Source of the DNA: Niallia sp. XMNu-256
Lineage (GTDB): Bacteria > Bacillota > Bacilli > Bacillales > Cytobacillaceae
Assembly (NCBI RefSeq): GCF_036670015.1
Contig: NZ_CP137636.1
Location: forward strand, 4,008,501 to 4,072,500
Reading direction: 5' to 3'
DNA: 64,000 bases
The notes beneath the pieces were generated by a model that searched no databases, was not told where the DNA came from, and saw nothing but the letters and a program-made list of their open reading frames with translations. The translations under genes were made by a program, and so were the position numbers. The first letter of the stretch is position 1, and each line of letters begins with the position of its first letter. This document shows positions 11,137 through 21,158 of the stretch, piece by piece.

Positions 11137-11779
11137 TTTGCTCTCCTTTCGCTGTTCTCATTCTTTTAGCTCCTTCGATCAAAAATGTTGTTTGGTATTC
11201 AATATACTCCTCTAATGTGAACATTTTTCGAAGGATCCATCGACGAAATGACCACATTTGACCAGATACATAGATATTATGGGCATACAGCTTGATTTCA
11301 TCTTCGGTTAAATCTAGTTCATTGTTTTCAACACATCGGGTCAGCATTTGCGCAAATAACTCAACAAGCTCCATCTCTTTGTTTAATACATAGGCCAGTG
11401 CATCTTTTGGCAATGATTTGACCTCTTGATACAAAACAAGAATTTCATCTTGTATGTCGTCAACGACACGAAAATAATTGGCCATTCCCTGTCTTAGAGC
11501 TTCTAGCGTGGACTGCTCCGGGTCAAGGAATTTCTGCAGACGCTCCTTTACTTGGTCATAGATTCGATCACAAACAAGGTAAAGAACATCCTCTTTTTCA
11601 CGAATATATTCATAAAGAGTGCCGATGCTAAATCCAGCAGCCCGGGCAATTTCCCTCGTTGTTGTTCGATGAAACCCTTTTTCAATAAACAGCTTAACCG
11701 CCCCACTAATCATCTGATCCCTGCGCTTTTTAATCAGTCGTTCATCCTTAATCGAAGCATGTACTTCCCGTTTTTTCAT
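11114..11779 (-). CDS. TetR-family regulator of the acyl-CoA operon
   Basis: 221-aa regulator. The N-terminal helix-turn-helix is typical Tet[46 protein letters not shown] as a pattern (about residues 22-65), followed by an all-helical ligand domain. The longest frame starts eight codons upstream, but GGGAGAGGATAGGG precedes the ATG at 11779, so MKKREVHAS is taken. It lies inside the acd-acd-tetR-icmF string, so it probably senses an acyl-CoA and represses this operon. Operator not identified. Ligand is inference. Confidence 0.85.
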   Translation of the reverse strand: MKKREVHASIKDERLIKKRRDQMISGAVKLFIEKGFHRTTTREIARAAGFSIGTLYEYIREKEDVLYLVCDRIYDQVKERLQKFLDPEQSTLEALRQGMANYFRVVDDIQDEILVLYQEVKSLPKDALAYVLNKEMELVELFAQMLTRCVENNELDLTEDEIKLYAHNIYVSGQMWSFRRWILRKMFTLEEYIEYQTTFLIEGAKRMRTAKGEQNGERMFI

Positions 11780-11841
11780 CCCTATCCTCTCCCTTTGCTC
11801 CATCGTATTTTTCGACTATTGCTTTAGTTAGATGAAATTTC

Positions 11842-12984
11842 TTATACCCCTGTTACTAGTCTTGAAATAACCAATCGTTGAATTTCCTGAGTGCCTTCGT
11901 AAATTTGGGTGATTTTGGCATCACGCATAAACCGCTCAACTGGATATTCCTTTGTATAACCATACCCCCCAAACACCTGGACGGCTTCTGTCGTTACTTT
12001 CATCGCTGTGTCACCAGCAAATAATTTCGACATGGCTGACTCTTTTGCATAAGGCAAACCAACACTTTCCCGCCAGGCTGCTTGATAGGTTAATAGTCTG
12101 GATGCCTCTATCTCTGTTGCCATATCAGCCAATTTAAAGGAGATTCCCTGATTCTGTATAATCGGTTTGCCAAATTGCTGGCGAGTTTTTGCATAATGGA
12201 CAGCTGCATCAAGAGCTCCTTGAGCAATCCCTACTGCCTGAGCGGCAATCCCATTTCGACCGCCATCTAACGTCTGCATGGCGATTTTAAACCCTTCGCC
12301 TATATGACCAAGGACATTTTCCTTTGGTACTTTACAGTCTTGAAAAATAATTTCAGTCGTTGGTGAGGAGCGAATTCCTAGCTTCTTTTCCTTTTTCCCG
12401 ATTGAAAAACCGGGAGTATTTTTTTCAACGATAAAAGCGGTTGTGCCTTTTTGCTTCTTTTCAGGTTGGGTTAAGGCAAACACGATATAAATATCTGCTA
12501 TTCCGCCATTGGTGATAAATATTTTCGAACCATTTAAGAGATAATGGTCTCCTTCGAGCTTTGCGGTTGTTCGCATTCCCCCTGCATCTGAACCGCTGCC
12601 AGGCTCGGTTAATCCGTAAGCCCCCAAAGATTCACCTAATGCCATTGGTTTCAAATACTTCTGTTTTTGGACCTCTGTCCCAAACTTGTATATTGGAAAG
12701 CAAGCGAGAGATGTGTGGGCTGATAATGTTACAGCTGTTGAGGCGCAAACACGTGCTAATTCCTCCACTGCAATGGCATAGGCCAAGTAATCACTGCCAA
12801 TCCCACCATACTCTTCAGGCCAGGGAATCCCTGTTAAACCTAACTCCGCCATTTTTGCAAAAATAGTTGGATCGTAGCTTTCTTCTTCATCCCGTTCGGC
12901 TGCTGTTGGTGCTACTTCGTTTTGGGCAAAATCACGAACCATTTGACGAATCATCTCGTGTTCATCACTTAATTTGAAATTCAT
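11842..12984 (-). CDS. Acyl-CoA dehydrogenase
   Basis: FAD enzyme that introduces the alpha-beta double bond in acyl-CoA, feeding electrons to ETF. 380 aa, family length. Motifs: [17 protein letters not shown] near residue 125 (FAD/substrate loop), [20 protein letters not shown], and the C-terminal [35 protein letters not shown] segment with the catalytic Glu of IYEGT. Start: two ATG codons; the downstream one leaves 6 nt to AAAGGAGA. Paralogous to the next gene (13021-14151). Chain-length preference unknown; short or branched chains are likely from context. Confidence 0.94.
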   Translation of the reverse strand: MNFKLSDEHEMIRQMVRDFAQNEVAPTAAERDEEESYDPTIFAKMAELGLTGIPWPEEYGGIGSDYLAYAIAVEELARVCASTAVTLSAHTSLACFPIYKFGTEVQKQKYLKPMALGESLGAYGLTEPGSGSDAGGMRTTAKLEGDHYLLNGSKIFITNGGIADIYIVFALTQPEKKQKGTTAFIVEKNTPGFSIGKKEKKLGIRSSPTTEIIFQDCKVPKENVLGHIGEGFKIAMQTLDGGRNGIAAQAVGIAQGALDAAVHYAKTRQQFGKPIIQNQGISFKLADMATEIEASRLLTYQAAWRESVGLPYAKESAMSKLFAGDTAMKVTTEAVQVFGGYGYTKEYPVERFMRDAKITQIYEGTQEIQRLVISRLVTGV

Positions 12985-13020
12985 CCCCATTCTCCTTTGC
13001 CTTTGATTTCTAATCCAGGC

Positions 13021-14151
13021 TTAAAGATGTTTACTAATGACCATTCGCTGAATTTCACTTGTTCCTTCATAAATCTCCGTAATTTTTGCATCTCGGAAAA
13101 ATCGTTCCACTGGATAGTCTTTTGTATAGCCATAGCCGCCAAAAATTTGAATCGCTTCAGTTGTCACTTTCATTGCGGTTTTGGAAGAAAATAGTTTTGC
13201 TATGGACGATTCTTTTCTACAGGAACGTCCATTTTGTTTTAAAAAGGCAGCTTGATAGACTACTAATTTTGCAGCTTCGATTGCGGTAGCCATATCAGCC
13301 AGCTTAAAGCCGACCCCTTGTTGTTTTGCAATTGGACGACCGAATTGCTGGCGTGTCTTGGCGTAAGCGACAGCCTCTTCATAAGCCGCTTGGGCAATTC
13401 CTAAGCTTTGCGCAGCAATCCCAATGCGGCCAAATTCAAGGTTGGCAAGAGCAATCTTAAATCCTTCTCCTTCTTGACCCAATCGATTTTGAACCGGTAT
13501 TTTCATATTTTCAAAGAGAATGGGAAGGGTTCGGGAGCCATGAAGGCCCATTTTCTTTTCATCTTTTCCAAAAATGAGACCCGGTGTGCCCTTTTCAACG
13601 ATAAATGCCGTCATTCCTCTTGAGCCAAGTTCAGGATTTGTGACTGCAAATACAATATAAAGATCCGCCTCCCCACCGTTCGTAATAAACAATTTGGAGC
13701 CGTTAAGAATATAATCGTTGCCTTGTTTGACCGCTTTTGTTTTGAGGTTTTGAGCATCTGAGCCTGCATGAGATTCAGTCAGGCAAAAAGCCCCTAGATA
13801 TTGGCCTGATGCGAGCTTTGGGATTAAAGTCATTTTCTGCTCTTCACTCCCAAATAATAAAATCGGATTCGTGCCAACCGATGTATGCACAGAAAGAATC
13901 ACACCGATCGTGGCACTCACCTTTGATAACTCGTGAATCGTAAGAATGTAAGAGATAAAGTCCATTCCTGCGCCGCCATATTTTTCAGGGACTGGGATTC
14001 CCATTAACCCGAGATTTCCCATTTCTTTCAAAATCTGGCGGGGAAATTCGCCTGCCTCCATATTTGGAACAAAAGGCTTTACCTCCTTTTCCGCAAAGTC
14101 CATCACGAGCTCCCTTACCATCTTCTGCTCTTCCGTAAAACGCAAATCCAT
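13021..14151 (-). CDS. Acyl-CoA dehydrogenase (second paralogue)
   Basis: 376-aa FAD acyl-CoA dehydrogenase, same architecture as its downstream neighbour: FCLTESHAGSDAQNL, NGSKLFITNGGEAD, and [34 protein letters not shown] with the catalytic Glu. RBS GAGGAGGGGACCCCT before ATG. The two dehydrogenases are 36 nt apart and most likely co-transcribed; the pair could oxidise different chain types such as butyryl- and isobutyryl-CoA, which would fit IcmF, but substrate cannot be read from sequence. It resembles the short-chain bcd/mmgC group. Confidence 0.94.
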   Translation of the reverse strand: MDLRFTEEQKMVRELVMDFAEKEVKPFVPNMEAGEFPRQILKEMGNLGLMGIPVPEKYGGAGMDFISYILTIHELSKVSATIGVILSVHTSVGTNPILLFGSEEQKMTLIPKLASGQYLGAFCLTESHAGSDAQNLKTKAVKQGNDYILNGSKLFITNGGEADLYIVFAVTNPELGSRGMTAFIVEKGTPGLIFGKDEKKMGLHGSRTLPILFENMKIPVQNRLGQEGEGFKIALANLEFGRIGIAAQSLGIAQAAYEEAVAYAKTRQQFGRPIAKQQGVGFKLADMATAIEAAKLVVYQAAFLKQNGRSCRKESSIAKLFSSKTAMKVTTEAIQIFGGYGYTKDYPVERFFRDAKITEIYEGTSEIQRMVISKHL

Positions 14152-14275
14152 AGGGGTCCCCTCCTCTCAGGATCTAAACCTGGAGCGGGCTTTAAGCTAT
14201 TAAGTCAAATTCGCCTTGGTGTATTTGCGCCCAGATTTTTTCGGGCCCGCTTGAAAAACGTCCTTTGAAAATCTG

Positions 14276-14394
14276 TGGCATCCTCCGGAGGTTTTAACTT
14301 CATTCGGCCTAGATTGACCTCCCTTAGAATGGTTAAAAGCTAGGTGTTTCAATCACCACTTGTTGAATGGAGACTTTAGCTGAATGAAGTTAAA
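14276..14394 (-). repeat. E2 intergenic repeat between hbd and acd
   Basis: GTGGCATCCTCCGGAGG, then TTTTAACTTCATTCGGC, a variable core, and GCTGAATGAAGTTAAA. It is the reverse orientation of the E2 unit at 7597. It fills most of the 14152-14463 gap. The two ends TAACTTCATTC / GAATGAAGTTA are inverted repeats that would put a long hairpin in the operon transcript. Confidence 0.65.
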
Positions 14395-14463
14395 TGGATA
14401 TGGCAGTTGTTAGACTTGATATTTTAAGGGAAAATGGCCATAAGCTCGAAAGCCCTATCCGTC

Positions 14464-15315
14464 TTACTCATACTCATAAAATCCACGGCCTGTTTTTCTC
14501 CCTAACCAGCCGGCCTTCACATACTTACGAAGCAATGGACACGGACGATATTTATCATCGCCAAATCCTTGGTGTAACGTTTCCATTATGGAAAGACAAG
14601 TGTCCAAGCCGATGAAATCAGCAAGCGTTAATGGCCCCATCGGATGATTCATTCCCAGTTTCATCACTTCATCAATGCTCTCTTTCGTTGCCACTCCTTC
14701 ATATAGGGTGAAAATGGCCTCATTAATCATCGGCAATAATATTCGATTTGACACAAAGCCGGGGAAATCATTCACTTCTACAGGTGTTTTCCCTAGCCTT
14801 TCCGCTGTTTGCTTTACGGTCTGGAATACTTCATCACTTGTTGCCAATCCACGAATGATCTCGACAAGCTTCATCACTGGCACTGGATTCATAAAATGCA
14901 TGCCAATCACTCGTTGCGGCCTCGTAGTCACCCCTGCGATTTCAGTAATTGGAAGCGAAGAAGTGTTGCTCGCTAGAATCGTCTCAGGCTTAACGATTTC
15001 ATCTAACCGCTGAAAAATTTCTGTTTTGACTTCCATCTTTTCTACAGCCGCCTCAATTACTAAATCAGCGTCTTTGGCGTTTTCTAGTGCAGTTGTGGCA
15101 GTCAGCCGCGAAAGGTTGGCTTCTTTTTCTTCTTCGCTCATTCTTCCTTTACGAATAAGCCCTGATAGATTTTTATCGATCGTATGGACTCCCCGCTGGA
15201 TCAACTCCTCGTTAAGGTCATAAACACTGACATGATAACCTCCCTGCAAACAAACTTGCGCAATTCCTGATCCCATTTGACCAGCACCAATCACCATGAT
15301 TTTTTCAATATTCAA
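14464..15315 (-). CDS. mmgB: 3-hydroxybutyryl-CoA dehydrogenase
   Basis: NAD(P)-dependent oxidation of 3-hydroxyacyl-CoA to 3-oxoacyl-CoA. ~283 aa. Rossmann motif [13 protein letters not shown] at the N-terminus; catalytic His in [12 protein letters not shown] with Glu in [25 protein letters not shown] and [16 protein letters not shown] are the C-terminal domain signature. An ATG at 15321 is only 2 nt from AGGAGG, so the TTG at 15315 ([12 protein letters not shown]) is preferred; B. subtilis MmgB starts similarly. Sits between mmgA and the acyl-CoA dehydrogenases, together covering three of the four beta-oxidation steps; no enoyl-CoA hydratase is in the cluster. Confidence 0.94.
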   Translation of the reverse strand: MNIEKIMVIGAGQMGSGIAQVCLQGGYHVSVYDLNEELIQRGVHTIDKNLSGLIRKGRMSEEEKEANLSRLTATTALENAKDADLVIEAAVEKMEVKTEIFQRLDEIVKPETILASNTSSLPITEIAGVTTRPQRVIGMHFMNPVPVMKLVEIIRGLATSDEVFQTVKQTAERLGKTPVEVNDFPGFVSNRILLPMINEAIFTLYEGVATKESIDEVMKLGMNHPMGPLTLADFIGLDTCLSIMETLHQGFGDDKYRPCPLLRKYVKAGWLGRKTGRGFYEYE

Positions 15316-15359
15316 TATCATTTCCTCCTAGGTGCCAAGCACCATCTTTCATTAGTCAT

Positions 15360-16547
15360 TTAATCCTTTGGTACTTCGATCATGATGGCGTCGCCTTGAC
15401 CACCGCCACTACAAATAGCTGCAATTCCTATGCCGCCACCACGCCTTTTTAATTCATACATAAGAGTAAGGATGATTCTCGCTCCACTTGCCCCAATCGG
15501 GTGACCAATTGCAATCGCGCCCCCATTAACATTGACCTTTTCGGGATCCAGTCCTGCGATTTCCATTGATGCCAGAGCAACTGCTGCGAACGCTTCGTTA
15601 ATCTCAAACAAATCGATGCCTTCTAACCTTTTCCCCGTTTTCTTAAGAAGGGTGTTAATGACAAGTCCGGGGGTTACTGGGAAGTCTTTGGCTTCCACCG
15701 CTACTTCGGCATGACCAAGAATGATCGCTTGTGGCCTTCGGTTTTCCCTTTCCGCTCGCTCTTCACTCATAAGGACAAACGCACCTGCTCCATCATTGAC
15801 GCCAGGCGCATTCCCAGCTGTAATGGTGCCCGTTTCCCCAAAAACAGGCTTTAGCTTCGCAAGTTTTTCCAAAGTTGTATCTTTCCGCGGCGATTCATCA
15901 TGGTGGATGACTTGATTTCCTTTTTTCCCCTTTACGTCAACAGGTACGATTTCTTCCGCAAACAGTTCTTGCTCCATCACTAAGACTGCCCGCTCATGAC
16001 TTCTTAATGCCCAGCGATCTTGAGCCTCCCGACTGATGTTCAATCTATTGGCAGCTTCATCCCCATAAACACCCATATGGACGCCTGTAAAACTACAAGT
16101 TAACCCATCCCCTATCATTAAATCCTTTAGTGGTGTATTTCCCATCCGTAAACCAAACCGGGCATCTTGGAGTAAAAAAGGTGCTTGGCTCATTGACTCC
16201 ATTCCACCTGCAACAATAATTTCCTCGTCACCTGACCGAATCATCATGTCGGCTAATGTCACACTTCGCATCCCTGAAGCACAAACCTTATTAATGGTTT
16301 CGGTCTTAACTTGCCATGGCAGGCCTGCTTTGACGGCTGCCTGTCGAGAAGGAATCTGTCCCTGTCCTCCCTGGAGCACGGTCCCCATAATGACGCTGTT
16401 CACATCAAGGCTAGAAATTCCTGCTCGTGCCACAGCTTCTTTAATGGCGATTGCCCCAAGGTCTGAGGCTGACAGACTGCTCAAATTCCCGCCTAATTTA
16501 CCAAAAGGGGTTCGAACTCCACTTACAATCACAGTTCTACTTTTCAT
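15360..16547 (-). CDS. mmgA: Acetyl-CoA C-acetyltransferase (thiolase)
   Basis: Thiolase that cleaves acetoacetyl-CoA (and 3-oxoacyl-CoA) or condenses two acetyl-CoA. 395 aa. Active-site Cys in KVCASGMRSV (about residue 90), the His in NVNGGAIAIGHPIGASGAR and the second Cys in CSGGGQGDA are present. The reading frame extends 32 codons further, but AGGAGGAATTCCT stands before the ATG at 16547 and MKSRTVIVSGVRTPFG is the family start. First gene of the minus-strand acyl-CoA operon; a cre-like site lies about 100 nt upstream, as mmgA of B. subtilis is CcpA-controlled. Confidence 0.96.
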   Translation of the reverse strand: MKSRTVIVSGVRTPFGKLGGNLSSLSASDLGAIAIKEAVARAGISSLDVNSVIMGTVLQGGQGQIPSRQAAVKAGLPWQVKTETINKVCASGMRSVTLADMMIRSGDEEIIVAGGMESMSQAPFLLQDARFGLRMGNTPLKDLMIGDGLTCSFTGVHMGVYGDEAANRLNISREAQDRWALRSHERAVLVMEQELFAEEIVPVDVKGKKGNQVIHHDESPRKDTTLEKLAKLKPVFGETGTITAGNAPGVNDGAGAFVLMSEERAERENRRPQAIILGHAEVAVEAKDFPVTPGLVINTLLKKTGKRLEGIDLFEINEAFAAVALASMEIAGLDPEKVNVNGGAIAIGHPIGASGARIILTLMYELKRRGGGIGIAAICSGGGQGDAIMIEVPKD

Positions 16548-16644
16548 AGGAATTCCTCCTAACGGCTGCAATGGTCTTAGAAACAGAATAATTGTGAATA
16601 AATCTTTATTATAGAGTTCAAAAAAGGGTTCCTTACTAAACATT

Positions 16645-16658
16645 TGAAAACGCTTTTA
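16645..16658 (-). promoter_or_regulatory. Catabolite-responsive element (cre) upstream of mmgA
   Basis: TGAAAACGCTTTTA matches 13 of 14 positions of the CcpA consensus TGWAANCGNTNWCA. It lies 98 nt before the mmgA start, a position consistent with repression of the acyl-CoA operon when sugar is available. CcpA control is known for B. subtilis mmgA; here it is inference from the site. Confidence 0.6.
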
Positions 16659-16863
16659 TCTATCATTATATTACTACTTAATTTGTTTGAATAGAAACAA
16701 TATACTAAAAATTTAAGATCTCGTTAATTTTTCTTGTTGGAAATCGTCCGAATTCCCAAAATTTAATCCCTTTTATTTAAAATATGTTGAGTTCTTCCGT
16801 TCCATTATGACTTTTTTATAAGGAAGAGGTGTTTTCAGAGGTAGAGATTTTCAGCTTATTGTG

Positions 16864-16984
16864 TTTACCCGTATTTTTTGGTCCTTTACTCGTATTTTTG
16901 GCATGGTTACCCGTATTTTTGATACACTTACTCGTATTTTTAGCATGGTTACTCGTATTGTTCACACACTTACTCGTATTTCTC
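16864..16984. repeat. 21-bp tandem array, six units (family C)
   Basis: The word CGTATTTTT (first base of GTAT at 16871, 16892, 16913, 16934, 16955, 16976) recurs with an exact 21-bp period. Neighbouring units alternate (CTTTACTCG / GGTTACCCG), giving a 42-bp higher order. It occupies the divergent mmgA-cls gap just before the cls ribosome site. A second array of the same type is at 37955. Confidence 0.85.
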
Positions 16985-17042
16985 CGTTTAAAACGTACAT
17001 ACTAAAAAGACGATAGGGAAACTAGCGGGAGGGGGCGAACTT

Positions 17043-18236
17043 TTGATAATCATTCTATTGCTCTTACTACTTCTAACAGTTTGGACAAGTTTAGACTTTA
17101 TATTTGGTCGCAGACTGCATATAAAACAGCTTAACGTTAGAACCTATCCAGTCCGGGAAAGCTACATAAACCCCTTTACATCAGGTCCTAAATTATTTCA
17201 AGACTATTTTAATGAGTTAAAGAAAGCGGAGAAACATATTCATGTGCTTTTTTATATTTTAAAAGACGATGAGATCAGCTTAGAATTTATGTCTATTTTA
17301 AAAGAAAAGGCAAAAGAAGGTGTTGAAGTTCGGCTCCTGTTGGATTGGCTCGGTTGTTTAAAACCAAGACGCCACATAAAAAAACAATTCGAAAATACCG
17401 GAGTCCAACTAGCCTTTTCTCGAGTTCCCAAATTCCCCTTCCTTTTTTATTCCTTCAATACAAGGAATCATCGAAAAATTACGGTCATTGATGGAAAAGT
17501 CGGTTATCTTGGCGGATATAATGTCGGCAAGGAATACATTAATCATGACAAAAAACTAAACCCTTGGCGAGACTACCATTTAAAAATTCAAGGGGAAGGC
17601 GTTCAAGATCTGCAGGATGTCTTTTTGATGGATTGGCAGTCAGCTGCTAAAGTTTCAATTCACTACCACGACCCTTATTTTCCACCATTGGAAAAAGGTC
17701 CTTACCGCCACCAATTAATCCCATCTGAAGGTTTTCATCTTGAAAAAACCTTTACTAAACTAATACGTCAAGCAGAACAGTCAATATTAATTGGGACACC
17801 CTATTTTATTCCGGGAAAAAAGGTTTTTTCAGAATTAGAAGCCGCTTTAAAAAGAGGGGTAAATTTGGAGATTTTGGTTCCGGGGACAGCGGACCATCCT
17901 TTAGTAAAGGAAGCCTCTTATCCGTATTTAAGAAAGTTGATTCCACAAGGTGCTACGATTTTTCAATACAAAAAAGGCTTCTATCATGCCAAAATCCTCA
18001 TTATTGATGACAAAGTCTGTGATATCGGAACCGCCAATTTTGATAAAAGAAGTTTTTACTTGAACCATGAAATCAATTGTTACACGTATGATAAAAAATA
18101 TATTGAGGAAGTATTAAAGATTTTGAAGAAGGATCAAAAAAATGCCCATGTTATGACGCAAAAGGATTTGTATCCCTTAAGTCCATGGGCATTATGCAAA
18201 GAATATACAGCACGGGCCGTATCGCTATTTTTATAG
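17043..18236 (+). CDS. Cardiolipin synthase-type phospholipase D
   Basis: 397-aa membrane-anchored enzyme that joins two phosphatidylglycerols into cardiolipin. One N-terminal helix (IIILLLLLLLTVWTSLDFIFG) precedes two phospholipase D domains with HKD motifs: HRKITVIDGKVGYLGG near residue 142 and HAKILIIDDKVCDIGTANFD near residue 317. Start is TTG at 17043, with GGGAGGGGGCG just upstream. Bacillus genomes carry several Cls paralogues; this one has only one N-terminal helix where the major ClsA has two, so it is closer to the YwjE/YwiE type. Single gene, ended by the terminator shared with argS. Confidence 0.9.
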   Translation: MIIILLLLLLLTVWTSLDFIFGRRLHIKQLNVRTYPVRESYINPFTSGPKLFQDYFNELKKAEKHIHVLFYILKDDEISLEFMSILKEKAKEGVEVRLLLDWLGCLKPRRHIKKQFENTGVQLAFSRVPKFPFLFYSFNTRNHRKITVIDGKVGYLGGYNVGKEYINHDKKLNPWRDYHLKIQGEGVQDLQDVFLMDWQSAAKVSIHYHDPYFPPLEKGPYRHQLIPSEGFHLEKTFTKLIRQAEQSILIGTPYFIPGKKVFSELEAALKRGVNLEILVPGTADHPLVKEASYPYLRKLIPQGATIFQYKKGFYHAKILIIDDKVCDIGTANFDKRSFYLNHEINCYTYDKKYIEEVLKILKKDQKNAHVMTQKDLYPLSPWALCKEYTARAVSLFL

Positions 18237-18275
18237 GTGTCAGACCCCTTCCACAAATCGAAGGGTCTGGCACCT
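18235..18275. terminator. Bidirectional terminator between cls and argS
   Basis: AGGTGTCAGACCCCTT and AAGGGTCTGGCACCT form a 15-bp stem with one wobble/mismatch and a 10-nt loop, overlapping the cls stop by two bases. The GGTGTCAG...CTGGCACC pattern is common at Bacillus gene ends. T runs are weak on both sides. Confidence 0.7.
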
Positions 18276-18283
18276 AATTATTT

Positions 18284-19954
18284 TTACATTTTTTCTGGAG
18301 CAGAAACTCCGATTAAAGCTAATGCATTTTTTAGTGTAATTTGAACGGATTTAATTAACGCTAGACGAGCCGTTGTTTTCTCAATATGCTCTGTATCCAA
18401 TACTTTTTCTGCATTATAGAAACTATGGAAAGTCGAAGCTAATTCAAAAATATAGTTTGTAATGCGGTGTGGCGTTCTTTTTACAGCAGCCTCAGCAACT
18501 GCTTCTGGGAATTCTCCAAGCTTCTTTAACACATCAAATTCTTTTTCAGACTGAATATAAGAATAATCTGCATCAGATTTTACACTTAGATTTTGCTCGC
18601 CTGCTTGACGTAAAATACTGCAAATTCGGGCATGGGCATATTGTGAGTAATAAACCGGGTTTTCATTTGACTGTGAAACCGCTAAGTCTAAATCAAAGTC
18701 CATATGCGTATCCGCACTTCTCATCGCAAAGAAGTAACGGGTTGCATCCAATCCTACCTCTTCAACAAGGTCTCTCATCGTTACCGCTTTACCGGTCCGC
18801 TTACTCATTTTCATTTTTTCGCCGTTTTTATATAAATGAACGAGCTGGATGATTTCTACTTCAAGTGTATCTGCATCATGACCTAACGCCTGAATCGCTG
18901 CCTTCATTCTTGGAATATAGCCATGGTGGTCTGCACCCCAAATATTAATCAGCTTTTCAAAACCACGCTCTAACTTATCGCGGTGATAAGCAATATCAGG
19001 CAATAAATAAGTATAAGAACCATCTTGCTTAATTAATACACGGTCTTTGTCATCTTCAAAATCAGTTGAACGCAACCATGTAGCCCCGTCTTGTTCATAA
19101 ATATAGCTTGCTTGCTTCAGTGCCGCTAACGCTTCATCAATTTTGCCGTTTTGATATAGAGAAGTTTCTGAGAACCATACATCAAAGCTAACTCGGAAGT
19201 CTTCCAAGTCTCTCTTTAATTTTTCCATTTCATATTTCAAGCCGTATTCACGGAATTGATCGAAACGCTCTTTTTCATCCATTTCAACGAATTGATCGCC
19301 AAACTCCTTCGCTAACCTTTTCCCAATGCCAATAATATCAGCCCCATGGTAGCCATCTTCAGGCATTGATTTGTCCATGCCAAGCGCTTGGAAATAACGA
19401 GCCTCAACGGAAAGGGCAAGATTGTTGATTTGATTCCCGGCATCATTAATATAGTATTCGCGTGATACATCATAGCCTGCTTTGTCGAGAATTTTACAAA
19501 GTGAATCTCCGACTGCAGCACCACGGGCATGTCCTAAATGTAAATCTCCCGTTGGGTTTGCTGAAACGAACTCGACTTGAACCTTCTGGCCATTTCCGAC
19601 CGTTGTTTCCCCATATTTGTCATCCGCTTCAAGAATGGCAGGAATTAAATCAGTTAAATAACTGTTATTCATGTAAAAGTTGATAAATCCCGGCCCTGCA
19701 ATTTCAATTTTTTCAATGGAAGCTTGTGCTTTATCAAAGTTAGCGACTAATTCCTCTGCAATCACTTTCGGTGCCTTTTTTGCCACTCGTGCTAATTGCA
19801 TCGCCATGTTTGTGGAGTAATCCCCATTGGCCTTATCCTTTGGAATTTCCAACACAACATCAGGCAGTTGCTCTGCTGTTGCTAAATTTGCTTTTACGAC
19901 TGCTGCTGCAATCTCGTCTTTTAATTTCGTCTTCACCTGTTCGACTATATTCAT
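18284..19954 (-). CDS. argS: Arginyl-tRNA synthetase
   Basis: Class I aminoacyl-tRNA synthetase, 556 aa. The Arg-specific N-terminal additional domain (~1-110) is followed by the HIGH motif as [14 protein letters not shown] (about residue 137), the KMSKS motif as [10 protein letters not shown] (about residue 369), and the anticodon-binding DALR domain. The ATG overlaps the ywiB stop by 4 nt (ATGA), so the two are translationally coupled as in B. subtilis. RBS GAGGAGGATCAGTC lies within ywiB. No T-box leader was seen. Confidence 0.98.
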   Translation of the reverse strand: MNIVEQVKTKLKDEIAAAVVKANLATAEQLPDVVLEIPKDKANGDYSTNMAMQLARVAKKAPKVIAEELVANFDKAQASIEKIEIAGPGFINFYMNNSYLTDLIPAILEADDKYGETTVGNGQKVQVEFVSANPTGDLHLGHARGAAVGDSLCKILDKAGYDVSREYYINDAGNQINNLALSVEARYFQALGMDKSMPEDGYHGADIIGIGKRLAKEFGDQFVEMDEKERFDQFREYGLKYEMEKLKRDLEDFRVSFDVWFSETSLYQNGKIDEALAALKQASYIYEQDGATWLRSTDFEDDKDRVLIKQDGSYTYLLPDIAYHRDKLERGFEKLINIWGADHHGYIPRMKAAIQALGHDADTLEVEIIQLVHLYKNGEKMKMSKRTGKAVTMRDLVEEVGLDATRYFFAMRSADTHMDFDLDLAVSQSNENPVYYSQYAHARICSILRQAGEQNLSVKSDADYSYIQSEKEFDVLKKLGEFPEAVAEAAVKRTPHRITNYIFELASTFHSFYNAEKVLDTEHIEKTTARLALIKSVQITLKNALALIGVSAPEKM

Positions 19955-20394
19955 GACTGATCCTCCTCAAATCGAATCGTTAATTGATATGTACCTGCAT
20001 CTGAACCTTGCATCGTTAACCGATATAATAAGTCAAATTCACCCTTTTTAGCCTCTTCGTCAAAGGATTGATGAATTCTCGATGTGGCCGTACTTAACTC
20101 CAATATTCCATATGGAGTCTCATAATTGCCTGTCATCCGTTTATTTTTTTGAAACGGAATGCGCATTTTGATGGCTCCAGTTCGTAATAATGACCCTTCA
20201 TCACCAGAAATTTTCACAAGCGTTTTAATGGTCCCCTCTTCCAAGATCTCCTCATAACGAAGATAGGCTGAATTGGTTTTTTGATAAAAATGGCCAAACG
20301 TAATTAATTCATAGGTTTCTTTCTCATCCTCATTATGAATCGTCGTATTTACCGTTATTTTAACAGGCAATTGTTCCGTCTGTAAGCTGGTCAA
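19951..20394 (-). CDS. ywiB: DUF1934 family beta-barrel protein YwiB
   Basis: 147-aa protein of the DUF1934/YwiB family, a small lipocalin-like beta-barrel of unknown function that is regularly placed before argS in Bacilli. Alternating polar and hydrophobic strands ([51 protein letters not shown]) support a barrel. The frame opens at GTG 20403, but GAGGTG with 6-nt spacing favours TTG at 20394. It overlaps argS by 4 nt. No signal peptide. Confidence 0.85.
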   Translation of the reverse strand: MTSLQTEQLPVKITVNTTIHNEDEKETYELITFGHFYQKTNSAYLRYEEILEEGTIKTLVKISGDEGSLLRTGAIKMRIPFQKNKRMTGNYETPYGILELSTATSRIHQSFDEEAKKGEFDLLYRLTMQGSDAGTYQLTIRFEEDQS

Positions 20395-20670
20395 CTGCCA
20401 CACCTCATTTCTATATTTTGAAAAATCAACTGACTACTCTCCCTATGTAATGTTGTTCAAGAAGCTCCGTTCATTTTCCCATCCCAAGTTATCCTTGTTC
20501 ATCAATCGTTGTTTTATCTATAACCTATTAAGTATAAATTTTTTAGTAGCAGGTTTCAAGATTTCCATTAATAGAATGGCCTTTTTTGAAAAAATTCAAC
20601 CCTAATCCCCTACGCTTGTCGAATTTACACCTGGATTTTTATTACACCTGCTCTATAAAAATCCGTTTCA

Positions 20671-20740
20671 CCTGCCAGAGGCTTTAACTTTATTCAGCCA
20701 AGCTCTTGCTTCATCAGGAAATCTGCCTATTAAAGTTAAA
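20671..20740 (-). repeat. Short E2-like repeat
   Basis: CTGCCAGAGGCTTTAACTTTATTCAGCC then a core and TTAAAGTTAAATGG. It resembles the E2 unit at 14276 but is shorter and more diverged. It sits in the 20395-20784 gap upstream of the next gene; the rest of that gap (20404-20670) shows no gene that I can support. Confidence 0.45.
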
Positions 20741-20784
20741 TGGTATAATATAGGGGAGTACAAATTAAGGGATTGAATACAACG

Positions 20785-21132
20785 ATGAAAAAACGAAAAA
20801 TGATTGGGTTGTTTTACGGAAATGACGAGAGGGAAAAAGTAGACGCGAAAGAAACATTTGAAGACTTACTTCACGAATTACAATCGTTTAAAATTAAACC
20901 TGAAACCGTAAGAAAGAATAAGGCCGTTTTTAAAAATACTGAATATTGGTTTATAAATATTGAAAAGGATGAAAAGGCATTAAACAAGAAGAGCTTTGAT
21001 ATCGTCTATATGGTGGAGCGTTTAAAAGCCGATTATCAAAGTAAAGTGTCAGATAAAGCTGGAAAGATTGATTATATTCCATACCCATTTCAAGCTTTAG
21101 TAAGTTTGGTGTTGGAAACCGTTAGGAAGTGA
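20785..21132 (+). CDS. Hypothetical protein, 115 aa
   Basis: I do not recognise this family. It is a charged, cytosolic-looking protein without signal or membrane helices: MKKRKMIGLFYGNDEREKV at the start, then mostly helices, with SFDIVYMVERLKADYQ and a C-terminal YIPYPFQALVSLVLETVRK. ATG 20785 is used; a TTG 12 nt upstream (20773) touches the AAGGGA motif and is less likely. It is a single gene on the + strand, transcribed toward speB, with a terminator directly after. Codon use matches its neighbours. Confidence 0.65.
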   Translation: MKKRKMIGLFYGNDEREKVDAKETFEDLLHELQSFKIKPETVRKNKAVFKNTEYWFINIEKDEKALNKKSFDIVYMVERLKADYQSKVSDKAGKIDYIPYPFQALVSLVLETVRK

Positions 21133-21156
21133 GGGGCCCTTAGAGGGGACCCCTTT
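21133..21156 (+). terminator. Terminator after the 20785 gene
   Basis: GGGGCCC-TTAGAG-GGGACCCC followed by TTTTT; an imperfect GC-rich stem immediately after the stop codon. Confidence 0.6.
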
Positions 21157-21158
21157 TT

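Noticed and set aside
15325-15345. GGTGCCAAGCACC palindrome before hbd as an operator
   Set aside because: Short GGTGCC/GGCACC words are very common between Bacillus genes; no evidence of a regulator here.
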